The position numbers were made by a program, and so were the translations under genes. A DNA stretch of 64,000 nt from positions 248,001 to 312,000 of the forward strand of contig JAHCIJ010000001.1 of NCBI GenBank assembly GCA_026129255.1. Direction: 5' to 3'. The DNA is from Anaerolineales bacterium (GTDB lineage Bacteria; Chloroflexota; Anaerolineae; Anaerolineales; UBA11579). How positions within the stretch are numbered: position 1 is the first letter of the stretch; every line of letters begins with the position of its first letter. Positions 16,443-24,513 of this stretch are shown here, in pieces. The notes under the pieces were generated by a model, which ran no database searches, was not told where the DNA came from, and was given only the letters and a program-made list of their open reading frames with translations.

Positions 16443-18929
16443 ATGCGTACATTCAATACCCTTCTACTTTTGTTTCTTGCCCTGGCCCTGGCCGCCTGCG
16501 GCGGTGGTGGCGCGGGCGACACGCCTGCTTTGCCTGCTGCGGGCTTTGAGCCGGCGGCCATCGTCAATGAGGAGGGCGGCGTGGTCACCATTACGGGTGA
16601 GCTCACCTACACCTATCCCTTTTTCACGGATGGCGTCGCTCAGCCGCTGGTGATCCTCGAGGACCAGGCGGGTTTCATCGATCGTGACCGCGGCTACCTG
16701 ATGCCACTGGCCTCCCAGGTGATGGGCCAGATCACCTCCAGCTTCTATGAGTCTCCTTTCACCTACAGCCTGTCGCTGCCCATCGTGCCGCAAGGCGGCA
16801 TGCGCGATGTTGACCAGAACGGCGAGGACAATACCGGCGTGCTGGTGTTTGCACCGGCGTATTGGACCAACGCCTTCGGAGATCCCTTCCTCGAGAAGCG
16901 CGATCTGGGCGGCGGCGGTTGGTCCACCGCGTATGCTTCCACGCGCACCAGCGAAGAAGCCGCCACCGAGCGCGAGTACATTGGCGGCAAGCTACTCGTC
17001 TATGCTCCGGATAACCAGCAGGGCTTCCCCTCCGGCTTCGGCGCGGACGGCAAGCTGTTCACCGCGGATGACCCCATCGTCGGTATTCCCCAGGGCTACA
17101 CCCTGGTGGATATGGACAGCGATCCCTTCACCTTTGATCGCTCGCGCGAAGTGGTGATGGACCTGCTGGAGCCTGAAGGCGCCGCCCTGGACGATTTTTC
17201 TGACATGACCTATGGCGATGCCTTTGACGCCATGATCACGATGATGCGCGAGGAGTACGCCTTTACCGAGCTCAAAGGGCTGGATTGGGACGCGTTGGAT
17301 GCTGAGTTCCGCCCGCGCTTTGAGCAAGCCGAAGCCGACAATGACGCCGATGCGTATGCCTTCGCCATGCGTGACTTTTTGTGGTCGATCCCGGACGGGC
17401 ACATTGGCTTTTCCTTCCCGAATGTGCTCAACCAGCAGTTCAACATCGATATCGCCACTGGCCTAGGCATGTCCATCCGAGACACCAGCGATGGCCGTGT
17501 CATCGTCACCTTCCTGACCCCCAATGGCCCCGCACAGAACGCCGGCATCCAACTGGGCGCCGAGATCATTAGCTTTGACGGTGAGCCCATTGACGACGTC
17601 GTCTCCCGCGCCGTGCCGTGGTCGTCGCCCTTCAGCACAGACCACACGCGCCGCTTGCAGCAGCTGCGCTATGCTGTGCGCTTCCCTGACCCCGTGGATG
17701 TCGCCGTCGAGTTTCAGAACCCGGGCGGCGCGCTGACCACCACCGCAGTGCGCTCGCAGATCGAGTACGACAGCTTCAATCAGTCCTCCTTCTTCGGCGC
17801 CACCACAGGCTTTGAGTTGCCTGTGGAGTTTGAAGTGCTGGACAGTGGCTATGGCTACGTGGCCATTTACTCTTTCTTTGATAATGAAGTGCTAACCATT
17901 CAGTTGTGGGAGCGCATGATCAATACGCTCAATGCCAACGAAATTCCCGGCCTGGTGATTGACATGCGCAACAACGGCGGCGGTTTCGGCTTCCTGGCTG
18001 ACCAGATGGCTGCGCATTTCTTCACCGAAGAAATGGCGATCGGTCTCGGCTCCGCCTGGGATGAGAGCCTGGGTTACTTTTACACCGACCCCAACACGCC
18101 GGATATGTTCTATCCTCCCTCCGAGGATATGCAATATCACGGCAAGATCGTTGTGCTGGTTTCGCCTAACTGCTCCAGCGCCTGCGAATTCTTCGCCCAT
18201 GATATGACCATCCAGGACCGCGCCACCATCGTGGGCCACTATCCCACGGGCGGCCTGGGCGGCGGCGTGAAAGACTTTGAAATGCCCGGCATGACGGTGC
18301 GTTTCCCCATCGCCCGCCCGATGGACCTTGACGGCAACATCATCATCGAAGATGTGGGCGTGGTGCCAGACGTAGTGGTGCCAGTGAATGAGGAAACTCT
18401 GTTCAGCGCTGGTGACCCGCTGTTGGAAGCCGCCATCGCTGTGCTCGACAACCCGGCCGGTGCCGGTGTAGTGCCCTCTGGCCCGCCCGCATTGGACAAC
18501 GATTACAACGCCCTGGGTCAGTTGCAGGCGGGCGTGCCGACCCTGTTTGACGTGGCGCGCGAGGAGTACAGCGACGCTGAGCACCAGACCCCCGGTACGC
18601 TCTACTACACCATCGTGCTGCGCCAATCCACCGACATTGTGGGTGGCTACTACTGGTGCACGCTGACCCCCGAGCAGTTGCAAGATAACTGGGCCAAGAT
18701 GCAGATCAGTATAGAGCTGAATGGGGAGATCATCCCCAACGACCAGCTGGACTTTGAATCGCATCCAGACCTGCCCTGCAACCTGCTCACTGTACTGATG
18801 ACCGACTGGCCAGCAGGTGAGCACCACATGCTGGTAACCGTCACGCACACTGCCGCCTTGAACGATGGCTATGGGGACTACCCGCCAGGTATCTACGCTT
18901 CGGATTACCGTATCTTCGTCGAGAAGTAG
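16443..18929 (+). CDS. S41 family peptidase, lipoprotein
   Basis: An 828-residue exported protease. The signal peptide TLLLLFLALALAAC ends in a lipobox with Cys19. An unrecognised N-terminal region of about 250 residues precedes a PDZ-like segment (FLTPNGPAQNAGIQLGAEI, near 360). The C-terminal processing peptidase (tail-specific) domain follows, with LVIDMRNNGGGFG and the catalytic Ser in VVLVSPNCSSACEFF near 580. A final 130-residue domain is of unknown type. It probably degrades misfolded or tagged proteins at the cell surface. The start is preceded by an excellent ribosome site (gaggaggagaaaa). A strong terminator follows. Confidence 0.9.
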   Translation: MRTFNTLLLLFLALALAACGGGGAGDTPALPAAGFEPAAIVNEEGGVVTITGELTYTYPFFTDGVAQPLVILEDQAGFIDRDRGYLMPLASQVMGQITSSFYESPFTYSLSLPIVPQGGMRDVDQNGEDNTGVLVFAPAYWTNAFGDPFLEKRDLGGGGWSTAYASTRTSEEAATEREYIGGKLLVYAPDNQQGFPSGFGADGKLFTADDPIVGIPQGYTLVDMDSDPFTFDRSREVVMDLLEPEGAALDDFSDMTYGDAFDAMITMMREEYAFTELKGLDWDALDAEFRPRFEQAEADNDADAYAFAMRDFLWSIPDGHIGFSFPNVLNQQFNIDIATGLGMSIRDTSDGRVIVTFLTPNGPAQNAGIQLGAEIISFDGEPIDDVVSRAVPWSSPFSTDHTRRLQQLRYAVRFPDPVDVAVEFQNPGGALTTTAVRSQIEYDSFNQSSFFGATTGFELPVEFEVLDSGYGYVAIYSFFDNEVLTIQLWERMINTLNANEIPGLVIDMRNNGGGFGFLADQMAAHFFTEEMAIGLGSAWDESLGYFYTDPNTPDMFYPPSEDMQYHGKIVVLVSPNCSSACEFFAHDMTIQDRATIVGHYPTGGLGGGVKDFEMPGMTVRFPIARPMDLDGNIIIEDVGVVPDVVVPVNEETLFSAGDPLLEAAIAVLDNPAGAGVVPSGPPALDNDYNALGQLQAGVPTLFDVAREEYSDAEHQTPGTLYYTIVLRQSTDIVGGYYWCTLTPEQLQDNWAKMQISIELNGEIIPNDQLDFESHPDLPCNLLTVLMTDWPAGEHHMLVTVTHTAALNDGYGDYPPGIYASDYRIFVEK

Positions 18930-18960
18930 CCATATTTGTTGGCCCAGAAAGTGAATAAAA

Positions 18961-18990
18961 AAAGAGAGCGGCCTTAGCCGCTCTCTTTTT
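18961..18990 (+). terminator. Intrinsic terminator after the S41 peptidase gene
   Basis: AAAGAGAGCGGC / GCCGCTCTCTTT, a perfect 12-bp stem with loop CTTA, followed by TTTTT and preceded by an A-run. It could therefore also stop minus-strand transcription leaving ogt. Confidence 0.9.
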
Positions 18991-19003
18991 GTTAGAGCTC
19001 CAT

Positions 19004-19062
19004 CTGTCGAGTGGTCGGCTAGTCCATTAGTCGACGGACTAACTGACCTCAGACTAAGCGAC
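19004..19062. repeat. GACTAA-type intergenic palindrome
   Basis: Words GGCTAGTC, ATTAGTCGAC, GGACTAACTGACC and GACTAAGCGAC follow each other. TAGTCC and GGACTA can pair around ATTAGTCGAC. Same family as the palindromes near 10.5, 24.5, 55.8, 58.5 and 62.6 kb. Confidence 0.6.
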
Positions 19063-19065
19063 AAA

Positions 19066-19599
19066 TCAGCTGATTTCCATGCCCTCTAGTTTCAACAACC
19101 AGCGCTTCGTCTCCAGCCCGCCAAAGCCGCCGTAGCCCGCCAGGCTGCCATTGGCGCCGATGATGCGATGGCAGGGGATGATGAACGAGATCGGGTTGCT
19201 GGCTTGCACGCCGCCCACGGCACGCGCCGCACGCGGGTTGCCGACTGCGGCGGCGATGTCACCATAGGAGGCGGTCTGGCCATAGGGTACGGCCATCACT
19301 GCCTTGCGCACAGCGATTTGAAAGGGCGTCATGTTGCTGAAGTCCACGCTAACGTCAAAGCGGCGGCGTTTGCCCGCCAGGAAATCCAGCATTTGCGCCA
19401 GTACCGCCGCCACTGGCGCGCTCTGCTTCACCAACTGCGCCGGGCCGCGCTCCAGCACGTGGTCGCAGAAGCGCGGCTCGTCTATCCCATACGCTGCCGA
19501 CCACACGCCTTGCTCGCTCACTGCGGCCCATACCAGGCCAAGCCGCTTGTGCGGCTGGGCAGCGTAAAACAGCAAAGGTGCAGGGTGGCGGGCGGTCAT
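19066..19599 (-). CDS. ogt: Methylated-DNA--protein-cysteine methyltransferase (Ogt/MGMT)
   Basis: A 177-residue suicide repair protein. The acceptor cysteine is in the diagnostic IPCHRIIGANGSLAGYGGG segment. The helix-turn-helix region is PYGQTASYGDIAAAVGNPRAARAVG, with the arginine finger in that segment. It removes O6-alkyl groups from guanine. The N-terminal ribonuclease-H-like part is present, so it is full length. It overlaps the end of the LLM oxidoreductase gene by 4 bp and is the last gene of a possible five-gene minus-strand unit starting with the ABC ATPase. Confidence 0.95.
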   Translation of the reverse strand: MTARHPAPLLFYAAQPHKRLGLVWAAVSEQGVWSAAYGIDEPRFCDHVLERGPAQLVKQSAPVAAVLAQMLDFLAGKRRRFDVSVDFSNMTPFQIAVRKAVMAVPYGQTASYGDIAAAVGNPRAARAVGGVQASNPISFIIPCHRIIGANGSLAGYGGFGGLETKRWLLKLEGMEIS

Positions 19600-20498
19600 T
19601 TGCGGCTGCGTTCGGCAGCCACCAGTTCGCGGGTGGCTGGGGCTACTTCCTTGGCGAACCGTTCAATTGTCGACACATCGTCCACGGCCAGGATGAAGAC
19701 GCTCGTGCCGTACTGAAAGGTCATCTCGGCCAGTTGCTCAGCCCACAACCCTGGCGGGCCGTTGAGCAGGCCATTGTCGTTCGGCCCAAACTGGCCGCCA
19801 ATGTTCAGCATGCGCCGCACGCTGGTGGCTGGGCGGCCGGCTTCCTCGGCGGCCTCATCGATCAGCTGGTTCATGCGCCCCAGGCTGGGCGCGCCGTTTG
19901 GCAAATAAGCCAGGCTGGGCACCCAGCCATCCGCCAACCGCCCGGTGAGCGCCAGGATCCTGGGCTTGTAGGCGCCGACCCAGATCTCGATCTTGTGTGC
20001 GGGCGCCGGGCCGCGCTTGGCGCCGTTCACTTGGTAGAACTTGCCGTTCAGCCGCGCCCCGCTGCGCTCCTCGGTGTCCCACAGCTGGCGCATGATGCGC
20101 ATGGCTTCGTCCAGCGCTTGGATGGACTCGCCGGGGCTCAGGCTCCGGCCGCCCATGGCGGCGATCGCATCCCAAAACCCGCCCGCGCCGAGGGCCATTT
20201 CAAAGCGGCCGCCGCTCAACAAGTCCAGGCTGGCAGCGCTGCGCGCCAGCACGGCGGGCTGGCGCAGCGGCAGGTTGTGCACATTGCCACTGATGCGGAT
20301 GCGCTGCGTGCGCGCCGCCACGTACGAGAGCAGCGTCCAGGTGTCATGGAAGCGCGGTTGGTACGGGTGATCCTGGAAGCTGGCCAGATCCAACCCAGCG
20401 TTTTCGGCCGCCACGGCCAGCTCGACCGCGTGCTGGGCCGGTTGCGCCAGCGGGGTGATGAAGGCGCCGAATAGCAATTCGTGCCCGTAATCCGTCAT
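19596..20498 (-). CDS. LLM class flavin-dependent oxidoreductase
   Basis: A 300-residue bacterial-luciferase-like monooxygenase. The N-terminal strand is LLFGAFITPLAQP, with DLASFQDHPYQPRFHDTWTLLSYVAARTQRI and the flavin-site region SGGRFEMALGAGGFWDAI. The family uses FMN or F420. It lies between the ABC permease genes (36-bp gap) and ogt (4-bp overlap) on the same strand. The substrate cannot be deduced; detoxification of a small molecule exported by the neighbouring ABC system is one possible reading. Confidence 0.88.
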   Translation of the reverse strand: MTDYGHELLFGAFITPLAQPAQHAVELAVAAENAGLDLASFQDHPYQPRFHDTWTLLSYVAARTQRIRISGNVHNLPLRQPAVLARSAASLDLLSGGRFEMALGAGGFWDAIAAMGGRSLSPGESIQALDEAMRIMRQLWDTEERSGARLNGKFYQVNGAKRGPAPAHKIEIWVGAYKPRILALTGRLADGWVPSLAYLPNGAPSLGRMNQLIDEAAEEAGRPATSVRRMLNIGGQFGPNDNGLLNGPPGLWAEQLAEMTFQYGTSVFILAVDDVSTIERFAKEVAPATRELVAAERSRK

Positions 20499-20533
20499 GC
20501 AGGCTCCTTTCGCTTGGGCGGCGGTGCCAGGCG

Positions 20534-21421
20534 CTAGAAATTGGTGACGCGGTCGATGTAGCCGCGCTCACGCGCCTGATGGTCACAGTAGCGGAAGACG
20601 ACAAAACCCAGCACGGTGAAGAGCAGGGTCAGCCCCGCCAGGATGGCGAGCAGCTGCCCATTGGAGAACTGCGCAAAGGTGGGGAAGCTCTGCGCAATGT
20701 TGCCCACCAGCGCCCGGCGGATGAGCTCCAGCCAGTAGGAGATAGGCGCGATGTAGCCTACCGGCTGCAGCCAGGCTGGCAACACGGTGAGGGGGAAGAT
20801 GGCGCCACTGAACAGGTACAGCGCCCCGGCCACCGCCTCGCCCATGAAGTTGGCATTGTTGACGATGAGCAGCATTACGCTGCCCAACACCAGGCCCATC
20901 ATGGCGAGCATGACGATGCCCATCGTCAGGCTGACGATGAACAGCGGCCAATTCACGAGGCTAAGGTCCAGCGGCAGGTTGAGGAAGAAGACGCCCACGA
21001 CGATGGTAATGAACACCGCCAGACTGCCAAACGCAAACTTGGCAAAGCCGCGCCCCAGCAGGTACACCGGCACATGCACCGGAGCAATGTAGATGTACTT
21101 CAACATGCGATAGATCTCGCGGTCGTCAATCACTGTCCACGAGACCCCGGTGAGCACCGCGGCTACATAGATATAGAAAGCGTTGCCTAGGTAGATATAG
21201 GCAAACATCGGGTCCTCAAAGTTGGCATTGGTGATGACGCTGTACATCACCACCAGAATCGCCGCGCCAGACAGCGGCTTGATGACGGAATAGATAAAGA
21301 AGATGACCGGGTCAGTCCAGTTGGCTTCGATCTGCCAACCCAGCCAGGCCGCGGCCCGGAAGGTGCGCCCGGAGACGCCGCGCTCAGCGGCGCGCTTTTC
21401 GATTGGTTGTGTGGCTTGCAT
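20534..21421 (-). CDS. ABC-2 type transporter permease
   Basis: A 295-residue membrane protein with six hydrophobic helices. A cytoplasmic N-terminal helix rich in charge leads to the first helix (DPVIFFIYSVIKPLSGAAI). The family-typical FSGAIFPLTVLPAWLQPV lies between helices 5 and 6. It forms the membrane part of a DrrB-like exporter with the partner permease (2-bp gap) and ATPase encoded upstream on the same strand. Confidence 0.88.
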   Translation of the reverse strand: MQATQPIEKRAAERGVSGRTFRAAAWLGWQIEANWTDPVIFFIYSVIKPLSGAAILVVMYSVITNANFEDPMFAYIYLGNAFYIYVAAVLTGVSWTVIDDREIYRMLKYIYIAPVHVPVYLLGRGFAKFAFGSLAVFITIVVGVFFLNLPLDLSLVNWPLFIVSLTMGIVMLAMMGLVLGSVMLLIVNNANFMGEAVAGALYLFSGAIFPLTVLPAWLQPVGYIAPISYWLELIRRALVGNIAQSFPTFAQFSNGQLLAILAGLTLLFTVLGFVVFRYCDHQARERGYIDRVTNF

Positions 21422-21422
21422 G

Positions 21423-22256
21423 TTATCTCCGTCCGTCCGTCAAGCGGCCCTCGCGCACAGCGAGGCGCTCCATGTAGCTCAGCAGCCAGCGCGCCCCGAT
21501 CAGGAACACGACACACAGCCCAGCCAGAATAGCAAGCTCGGTTTGCACCGGCAGGAAGCCAAGCTCCACCCCGCCGCGGAAAGAGAGCTGGCGCATGGCG
21601 TCCAGCCCCAGCGTGAGCGGGATGACCGAGGCGCCAGCCGCTACCCAGAAGTTGAGACTCTTGATGGGGAAATAAAAGCCCGAGGCCAGATACACCGGCT
21701 CCTGCGCCAGGTTGGCATAGTGCCAGGCCTCACGGTTGAGCAGCAGGAACAGTGAAGCCGTCATCATGCCCATGCCGTATAAGGCCACCATGGTGAGCAT
21801 GAACACGGCGAACAGCAGCAGGTAGTTGGCCACTTCAAAGTGCACGTCAAAGAGCAGGCTGCCCGCCAGCGTGATCACCAGGGCGCGCAGCCCGGTGGAG
21901 AACAGGCCGCCGAAGGCCATGCCGAGCAGGATGGCCATCAGCGAGTTGGGCGCCATGATGTACAACGCCAGGTTGCCGGTCTGCTTCTCCCAGTACATCT
22001 GGCTGCTCATCGACCACAGGATGTTGAGCCAAAACGCGGTCATCGCGCCGCCCATCACCACAAAGCCGATGAAGACATCCGCAGCGCCGATGGCGCGGTA
22101 AATGAAGACATACGCGGCCACAGACAGCACAGGCAGAAAGACTTCAAAGAAGAACCACGAGTGCTCGCGCAGCAGGCCGATGATGCGCGGGTAGGCGCGC
22201 CCGATCACGGTCTGCACAAACAGCCGCCAGCCGCTGTTCTTCGGCACTCTATCCAT
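21423..22256 (-). CDS. ABC-2 type transporter permease
   Basis: A 277-residue membrane protein with about six helices and the ABC-2 motif LASGFYFPIKSLNFWVAAG. It opens with a cytoplasmic amphipathic segment WRLFVQTVIGRAYPRIIG. ATG at 22256 is chosen; a GTG nine bases upstream (22265) is possible. Either way it overlaps the end of the ATPase gene, implying coupled translation. Together with the next permease it makes a heterodimeric exporter pore. Confidence 0.85.
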   Translation of the reverse strand: MDRVPKNSGWRLFVQTVIGRAYPRIIGLLREHSWFFFEVFLPVLSVAAYVFIYRAIGAADVFIGFVVMGGAMTAFWLNILWSMSSQMYWEKQTGNLALYIMAPNSLMAILLGMAFGGLFSTGLRALVITLAGSLLFDVHFEVANYLLLFAVFMLTMVALYGMGMMTASLFLLLNREAWHYANLAQEPVYLASGFYFPIKSLNFWVAAGASVIPLTLGLDAMRQLSFRGGVELGFLPVQTELAILAGLCVVFLIGARWLLSYMERLAVREGRLTDGRR

Positions 22257-23256
22257 CACTGGCACTCTCTGCCTCCGTCATGCTGTGACCCACCAGGTTC
22301 ACGAAAACATCCTCTAGTGAGGGTTCGCGCTTTTGCAAATTGAGAATGTGAATATCCTTGCCGGTCAGCGTGTTCACCACGTGCCCCAGCGCATCATCCT
22401 CGGCCAGGATCAGCTCCAGCACCGAGGCGCCATCTTTGGCCTCGTGGCTTACTTTGCGCACGCCGCCCAGCGCTTCCAGCGCCTCGGGCTGCAGGCCGTT
22501 GAGCGGGCTGACCTCCATGCGGTAGATCACATCACGCTGCAGCTGGCGCTTCAGGTTGGCCGGGGTGTCGCAGGCCAGCACCTGCCCACCATTGATGATC
22601 GCCACGCGGTCACACAGCTCGTCGGCTTCCACCATGTAGTGCGTGGTCAGCAGCAGCGTGCGGTCTGGGTTGTCATCCACCCAGCTGCGTACAAACTTGC
22701 GCACATCCAGGCTAGCTTCCACATCCAGGCCCAGGGTGGGCTCGTCGAGGAAGAGCACATCCGGATCGGTGAGGAAGCCGCGCACGATGTTCATCTTTTG
22801 GCGCAAGCCAGTGGAAAGGTCAGAGGACTTGGTGTTGGCGCGGTCACCCAGCTGCACTACGTCAAGCAGCTCTTTGATGCGCTGGTTGGCCAGCTTGCTG
22901 GGGATGCCGTAGAACTGCGCAAACATCCACAGGTTCTCGCGCACGGTCAGCAAGCCGTAACCGGATGATTCGCCGCCGGAGACCATGTTGATGCGCGGGC
23001 GCACCTTCTCCGGCTCCTTGGCGACATCGTAGCCCGCCACATGCGCCACACCGGAACTGGGCGAGAGCAGGGTGGTGAGGATCTTGATCAGCGTGGTCTT
23101 GCCCGCGCCGTTTGGCCCCAGCAAGCCGAATAGCTCGCCGCGGCGCACATCCAGATTGATATTGCGCAGCGCCACCAATTCGCGGGGCTGCTCTTTCTTG
23201 GCGTCGCGCAGCTTGTACACGCGAGCCAGTTTTTCAGTGTGAATGGCCAGATCCAT
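22249..23256 (-). CDS. ABC transporter ATP-binding protein (DrrA/CcmA-like)
   Basis: A 335-residue ATPase. Walker A is in GLLGPNGAGKTTLIK and the signature is LSTGLRQKMNIVRGF. Walker B is VLFLDEPTLGLD and the H-loop is LLLTTHYMVEADELC. A C-terminal 80-residue domain is typical of multidrug and polysaccharide ABC-2 systems. It energises export by the two permeases encoded directly downstream. It is the first gene of the minus-strand unit ATPase-permease-permease-LLM-Ogt. A ribosome site (aaaaaaggac) precedes the ATG, and a promoter with tandem direct repeats lies upstream. Confidence 0.93.
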   Translation of the reverse strand: MDLAIHTEKLARVYKLRDAKKEQPRELVALRNINLDVRRGELFGLLGPNGAGKTTLIKILTTLLSPSSGVAHVAGYDVAKEPEKVRPRINMVSGGESSGYGLLTVRENLWMFAQFYGIPSKLANQRIKELLDVVQLGDRANTKSSDLSTGLRQKMNIVRGFLTDPDVLFLDEPTLGLDVEASLDVRKFVRSWVDDNPDRTLLLTTHYMVEADELCDRVAIINGGQVLACDTPANLKRQLQRDVIYRMEVSPLNGLQPEALEALGGVRKVSHEAKDGASVLELILAEDDALGHVVNTLTGKDIHILNLQKREPSLEDVFVNLVGHSMTEAESASDG

Positions 23257-23299
23257 ATAGTCCTTTTTTCCTAGGCGAACTACGGCTAAGTGGGTGACT

Positions 23300-23329
23300 A
23301 GAGTAGGGTAATCGTAGGGTAAGCGTCAA
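23300..23329 (-). promoter_or_regulatory. Promoter with tandem 11-bp direct repeats, upstream of the ABC exporter operon
   Basis: On the minus strand TTGACG (-35) and TACTCT (-10) are separated by 18 bp. The spacer and flanks hold two consecutive 11-bp copies, on the plus strand TAGGGTAATCG (23304-23314) and TAGGGTAAGCG (23315-23325). An 11-bp period puts the copies on one DNA face, as expected for a binding site of a regulator. Confidence 0.45.
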
Positions 23330-23395
23330 GCACCCTGAGTCTAGATTGCCTATTATATGTCTCGTAAGGGCGATTTCTCTCTTCTTCTCCTCCTT

Positions 23396-23430
23396 AGTGA
23401 GAGCCGGGCGGCGTACCCGGCTCTTTCACT
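23396..23430 (+). terminator. Terminator-like hairpin, plus-strand polarity
   Basis: GAGCCGGG and CCCGGCTC form the core of a stem with loop CGGCGTA, extended by outer pairs AGTG and CACT, and followed by TTTCACTTT. On the minus strand there is no T-run. What it terminates is unclear: no plus-strand gene lies upstream, so a small transcript between about 23360 and 23430 (TATTAT at 23351-23356 could be its -10) is possible. Confidence 0.4.
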
Positions 23431-23442
23431 TTAAGGGGCAAG

Positions 23443-23520
23443 TGAGCAGTGAGCAGTAATCAGTAATCAGGAAAGGGTTTCCTGTTTACTCTTTACTAAT
23501 CACTGCTCACTTGTTTATAC
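23443..23520. repeat. Imperfect inverted repeat of AGTGAGCAGT/TAATCAG words
   Basis: Left arm with agtgagcagtgagcag and taatcagtaatcagg, right arm with cctgtttactc and actaatcactgctcact, separated by about 8 nt. It overlaps the 3' end of the tag gene and could serve as its terminator. It resembles the GACTAAT-type palindromes elsewhere in the window. Confidence 0.5.
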
Positions 23521-24071
23521 CTAAAGCAGTCCACCAAATGATCATTCACCATCCCCGTGGCTTGCATGTGAGCATAGCAGATGGTTGGGCCAACAAAGCG
23601 GAAGCCGCGCTTCTTCAGGTCTTTGCTCATCGCCTGCGATTCGGGAGTTTCTGCCGGAATGTCTTTGAGCGTCTGGTACTGGTTTTGTAGCGGCTGGCCG
23701 CCCACAAACTGCCAGATGTAAGCGTCAAAGCTGCCGAATTCCTTTTGCACGGCCAGGAAGGCCTGGGCATTGCCGATGGCGGCGCGTATCTTGGCCCGGT
23801 TGCGGATGATACCGGCGTTGGCCAGCAATTCAGCCACCTTGTCCTCGCCGTACGCGGCTACTTTGACGGGGTCAAAATAATCGAAGGCTTGGCGGTAGGC
23901 TTCGCGCTTGCGCAACACCGTGATCCAGCTCAGGCCAGCTTGCGCGCCTTCCAGGATCAGCATCTCGAACAGGCGGCGCTCATCGTGCAGCGGCACGCCC
24001 CATTCCTCATCGTGATACTGGATGTACAGCGGGTCGTCGCCATGCCAACCGCAGCGCGTGGGTGTGCTCAT
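23496..24071 (-). CDS. tag: DNA-3-methyladenine glycosylase I
   Basis: A 191-residue base-excision enzyme. The N-terminal zinc Cys is in RCGWHGDDPLYIQYHDEEWG, followed by the FEMLILEGAQAGLSWITVLRKR helix region. The C-terminal zinc ligands are in GPTICYAHMQATGMVNDHLVDC. It excises 3-methyladenine, complementing the Ogt encoded 4 kb away. Its start overlaps the stop of the receiver-like gene by 4 bp, so the two are probably translated together. Confidence 0.95.
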   Translation of the reverse strand: MSTPTRCGWHGDDPLYIQYHDEEWGVPLHDERRLFEMLILEGAQAGLSWITVLRKREAYRQAFDYFDPVKVAAYGEDKVAELLANAGIIRNRAKIRAAIGNAQAFLAVQKEFGSFDAYIWQFVGGQPLQNQYQTLKDIPAETPESQAMSKDLKKRGFRFVGPTICYAHMQATGMVNDHLVDCFRYKQVSSD

Positions 24072-24427
24072 TTTGGGCGCAACCCTTCCAGCGTGTGTTG
24101 CAATTCATCTTCTGCAATAAAGAAGCCAGTGGGGAACAGGTTGCGCGCCTTCTGCAGCCCCTCGCCCGCGCCGCCCACGAACACCATGGGGATGTAGCGC
24201 GTGCTCTTGGTATTGGCCAGGTGCTCGGCGGTGGCGCGGCTGTGCGAGGGCTTGTGGTCGAGGTAGAAGACCAGCACATCTGGCAGAGCGGCTTTGACCG
24301 CGGCGCTGCCGCGCCCGCCGTCTTGCCATTCCAGCTGCACCTGCCAACCCCAGCTGGCTATGGTGTTGGCGGCCGTTTTGGCCTGGTCCTGCTCCCATGC
24401 GAAGAGGAATAATCGGCCCATGGACAT
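24068..24427 (-). CDS. Receiver-like protein of unknown function
   Basis: A 119-residue protein that resembles a degenerate CheY fold: strand LFLFAWEQDQAK, helix, strand WQVQLEW, then DVLVFYLDHKPSH and YIPMVFVGG. LFYLDH places an Asp near the phosphoacceptor position, but the N-terminal acidic pair is missing (AWEQD) and no clear Lys follows. So phosphorylation is doubtful. It overlaps tag by 4 bp. The ATG at 24427 is chosen; an ATG two codons later or a TTG at 24445 is possible. Function unknown. Confidence 0.65.
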   Translation of the reverse strand: MSMGRLFLFAWEQDQAKTAANTIASWGWQVQLEWQDGGRGSAAVKAALPDVLVFYLDHKPSHSRATAEHLANTKSTRYIPMVFVGGAGEGLQKARNLFPTGFFIAEDELQHTLEGLRPK

Positions 24428-24463
24428 GCCGGAATCATAAAACAATTCCTGTACTTCCTGTTA

Positions 24464-24493
24464 ACAGATTAATCGACTAATCGATTAATCTGT
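24464..24493. repeat. Perfect GATTAATCGACTAAT palindrome
   Basis: Arms ACAGATTAATCG and CGATTAATCTGT (12 bp, perfect) around ACTAAT, immediately before the -10 box of murJ. It is the cleanest member of the GACTAAT palindrome family and may act as a terminator or protein site. Confidence 0.65.
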
Positions 24494-24499
24494 CCGCCG

Positions 24500-24505
24500 T
24501 ATAAT
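24500..24505 (+). promoter_or_regulatory. -10 box (TATAAT) 8 nt before murJ
   Basis: A perfect TATAAT ends 8 nt before the ATG at 24514, so the message is probably leaderless. The palindrome at 24464-24493 occupies the space where a -35 element would be. Confidence 0.5.
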
Positions 24506-24513
24506 CTGCCCCA

